From Torymus aiolomorphi (lineage: Eukaryota; Arthropoda; Insecta; Hymenoptera; Torymidae), in contig CM070873.1 of assembly GCA_036365515.1 (NCBI GenBank), positions 222,382,876 through 222,446,875 on the forward strand: DNA of 64,000 bases, written 5' to 3'. How positions within the stretch are numbered: position 1 is the first letter of the stretch; each line of letters begins with the position of its first letter. This document shows, one piece after another, positions 61,020-64,000 of this stretch. The position numbers and the translations under genes are program-made. Under the pieces are notes generated by a model. The model was not told where the DNA came from, ran no database searches, and saw nothing but the letters and a program-made list of their open reading frames with translations.

Positions 61020-64000
61020 GTACCAGACGGGTTACGATACACCATCAATAGTATAATACAGTGCCTTAGATTTTTACGTATATAAATCTAGAGACTTTAT
61101 TGGCTTACTTAGAGCAGACAAATTTAACTATGCGAATACAAGAAAAATCGAACAAATTAATGTGATTCAACAACAGCTGACTAATTTTTTAAAGATAATT
61201 CTTTTCTCCGAGTCAGTTACTTTGAGTTCAGAAATTTCGAAAATCAAAATTTTGAAAGTTTTTGTTTTCAATTAATTTTATTATGCATTTTAGACCTTAC
61301 TACCCCTTATGTAAGAGAAATCAGTTAAAAACCTAACAGATTAATATAACTAAATGTTTAATAAACTTGGAAAAATCTTTTATCATAAAGTAAGTTTTTT
61401 AATCGAAAGCAATTAACTATTGAAAACTGATTGTTAGTTTAAGTTTTAATCATTTTTTCAATCTACAATCATTAAAACTGTACTAAAGCACTCATTGGTA
61501 CAACTAATTGGTTACATACTACTAACATATTAACTAAGATTTGGGTACTTGATAAAAGTGTATTATTTATAAAAAAAAATGGCAAGTATATTAGTTAACC
61601 ATCCATATTTATATAATATTATTAGAACCTTAACAAATTTAGCTTCAGAAATAAATAATTTAAAGTCTTTGAGATCTTTTAAAAGTTCTGAAATTAAATT
61701 ATATCGTTATTATTATTAATTTATTATAATTAGTAAAACGTCTGTCTAATTCGTAGTATCCAACAATTGGATTAATTTTTCCAGAACTTAAATTGCAATA
61801 ATAAAAACATTTCCGCATCAAAATAATAAATACTTTGAACCTAGATAATATATTTAAGAATTTTTATTTTTTTAAACATATATGAACCTACGTTCGGTTA
61901 ATACCTATGCTCAGCAAGCGGTGCCGCAAAATTTGTATTTGGGTAATTAAATTCATCATTGTTCTCATAAACCCCTCAGAAAAATGAAGTTTTTATCTTT
62001 AAACTTGATGCAAATAAGGTAATTCTTTATATAAGAAAATGATTTTATATATATTTTCATCAAGCGCGTTTTTTTTAAACTGTTAATTGACGAATTGATG
62101 GTATCATTATCTTATGCAAAACTCACAAAAATGTAGTTTATTTAACCAGTCGATGCAGATAAATTTAAATGTTCCATAAATCAAGAAAACAAAGTTTCAA
62201 ATCATCAGAAAATAACATATACTTACTAACAAAAAGAATTAAATTTTCATCCATAAGAACATTTTATTCGTGTTATGCTTTCGCAATTTCTGAAAGCTTT
62301 TCATCACAACCTAAAATAGTTTACAATTATCACATCAAATAAAGTATTATTTTTTAACACAATATGAAATCTAACTTTTAAAATAATATGCTGGATGATA
62401 ACTGAAAATTGTTAATTTTAGCCCATTAAAGAACATTTATTTCCTATGATTCTAATAAAAATAGTGATCGAATCGACAAAATTTGAAATTTTAGTTTGAC
62501 AAAAACTAGCAAATTCTATCACATAGACTGCCGTTTCTTGCTTTTAACGTAATTGAAATTTTACATCGAATTACAAAAATTTAATTAAGAGAATATATAA
62601 CGAAAAATAATACATATTGTATTACACAACTTATTGTTATTGATATTTATTCTGAAGAAATAATAGAATTAATATCAAAATTTAAAAATATTATTATATA
62701 TTTTTACAAAAAGAAAATGAATAGCTATATTATAGTTAATTCAAGCATGACTATGTAATAATTTATATTAAGAAATTACATTAAGATTCAAGATGTATTC
62801 TTTTTCTTAAAATAATTTGTAGAATTTGAATAGTTATAGTTTCTAACAATATTTTCTTAAATAAATTATACAAATCATGTTGACGTCTCCTATGCAATTC
62901 ATAATAGGTAAATAATAAGAAATTCAAAATTCTAACTGTTTATTTAAATTTAATTAAGAAGACATTTATATTTATATGAAAAATAGACGATATTTGTGCC
63001 TATATTGTATATTGTACCCAAATATTCATTATATTTCGATGTTCTTGAATGTGCATTCAATTTAAACCATTTTCAAAAGCAGCTAATCTAACGAAATATT
63101 TTATAAGGTTTTATAATTATTTTTTTATTCATTGTCAAATCTAACTAAAATTACAATCCATAATTATCTTTTAACATACATGAAGGTAATTTTGGTATGA
63201 TCTATTATGAAAATAATACATGATTGTCATACAGAAACTTCGTTAATTTTAGTAAAGTAGCCCTGACTTTGCTGGATATTGTGTACATAAAGTAAGCGAT
63301 GCAATGACTACGAAGTGCACGTGAGTTATGAATATGAGTGCGTGTGCGTGTGAGTGAACGACTGTTATTCGCAATACGATCGAGTACCATGATTCTTGGA
63401 AAATCTGACGTGCATAATGCGTTTCCTTTTTATTAGCACAAAACGGAAAGTTACATGTACAAGAAGGCACGTCGACCTTCTTTTTCCTGAAATACTCGAC
63501 ATATTATTGACGAAAGCTACACGGATATGAATGCATTTTACGTGAGGTTTTTTAATCTTTTGTGTAATTACATTGAATGATTGTTTACAAAATAAAGATT
63601 CAAAAGATTACCAACAGTTTAAAATGGCCTCTTTTGTATTCGACTTTGTATTTAATTTAATAACATAATTATTGTATACAGCATTTTCAGTAGATTTAAG
63701 AATTAAATTATCTTGTTAAGTTATAACCCGAGGCTAATTTTAAGACAATTTGTAATTTGTCAAGATACTTTTGTATAAATTTCAATTTTTTTTAAATATC
63801 TGTCTTTTATTTTCATTCAATCTATTTCCCTCATCCAATTCCTAATATTTATTATCACAAAATATAGGTACAAAGTTTCCTTTGTAATGAATTAAGGTAA
63901 TGCGATACCTACGCTATTACTCAAAATTGGGTTCCCGTTTTTCTCATTCAATTTTTAATTTTAAGGAAAAAACTCTTCGATACGTTATAGTTCTTTATTA
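61020..64000. other. AT-rich, nothing recognised
   Basis: No exon of the NDNF C-terminal FN3 domain could be found here in the three forward frames by eye, and no other gene is supported. It is presumably NDNF intron sequence. Confidence 0.5.

Overview
The window looks like a piece of an insect nuclear genome. It has introns with GT-AG borders and very long microsatellites. An AT-rich background is broken by CpG/GA-rich islands, and mobile-element debris is dense. Two recognisable protein families, an arthropod MBF2-like secreted protein and an insect-type NDNF (nord), support an arthropod. A hymenopteran, perhaps a chalcid-type parasitoid wasp, is my guess from overall texture only; nothing here proves it.

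Layout. 1-2300: a TG microsatellite, then three copies or arms of retroelement fragments with hammerhead-ribozyme-like cores and 13-bp target-site duplications. 2300-3200: an MBF2-family secreted-protein gene. 3200-13530: mainly repeats, comprising three copies of a family with ~325-bp subrepeats and a TG tract, several terminal-inverted-repeat (TIR) elements, and a tRNA-like sequence inside one of them. 13530-19400: sparse AT-rich DNA with GC-rich islands. 19400-22260: a dead I/Jockey/R1-type non-LTR retrotransposon, itself hit by a MITE and a hairpin insert and followed by another ribozyme-bearing insertion. 22820-42200: intergenic DNA with GC-rich islands and many foldback elements, the largest a 1.8-kb hairpin at 38144-39946. 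42850 to beyond 60190: six coding exons of an NDNF gene on the + strand, 448 codons, with the C-terminal exon(s) not found. Intron 1 is 9.9 kb with several GC-rich islands. Intron 3 carries two TIR elements, one of them with a nested hairpin and a second tRNA-like sequence. 60409-60795 on the - strand: an unrecognised small secreted-protein gene candidate inside the next NDNF intron. 60800-64000: AT-rich, no gene seen.

The two known genes both make secreted proteins, but nothing shows that they work together. NDNF/nord proteins are extracellular modulators of signalling (Drosophila Nord acts on BMP ligands). MBF2-family proteins are small secreted arthropod proteins. Most of the remaining sequence is best read as layered transposon insertions. 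The best-supported unusual signals are the ribozyme-like cores with exact target-site duplications, the tRNA-like sequences inside CACGG-ended elements, and the nested antisense secreted-protein candidate.
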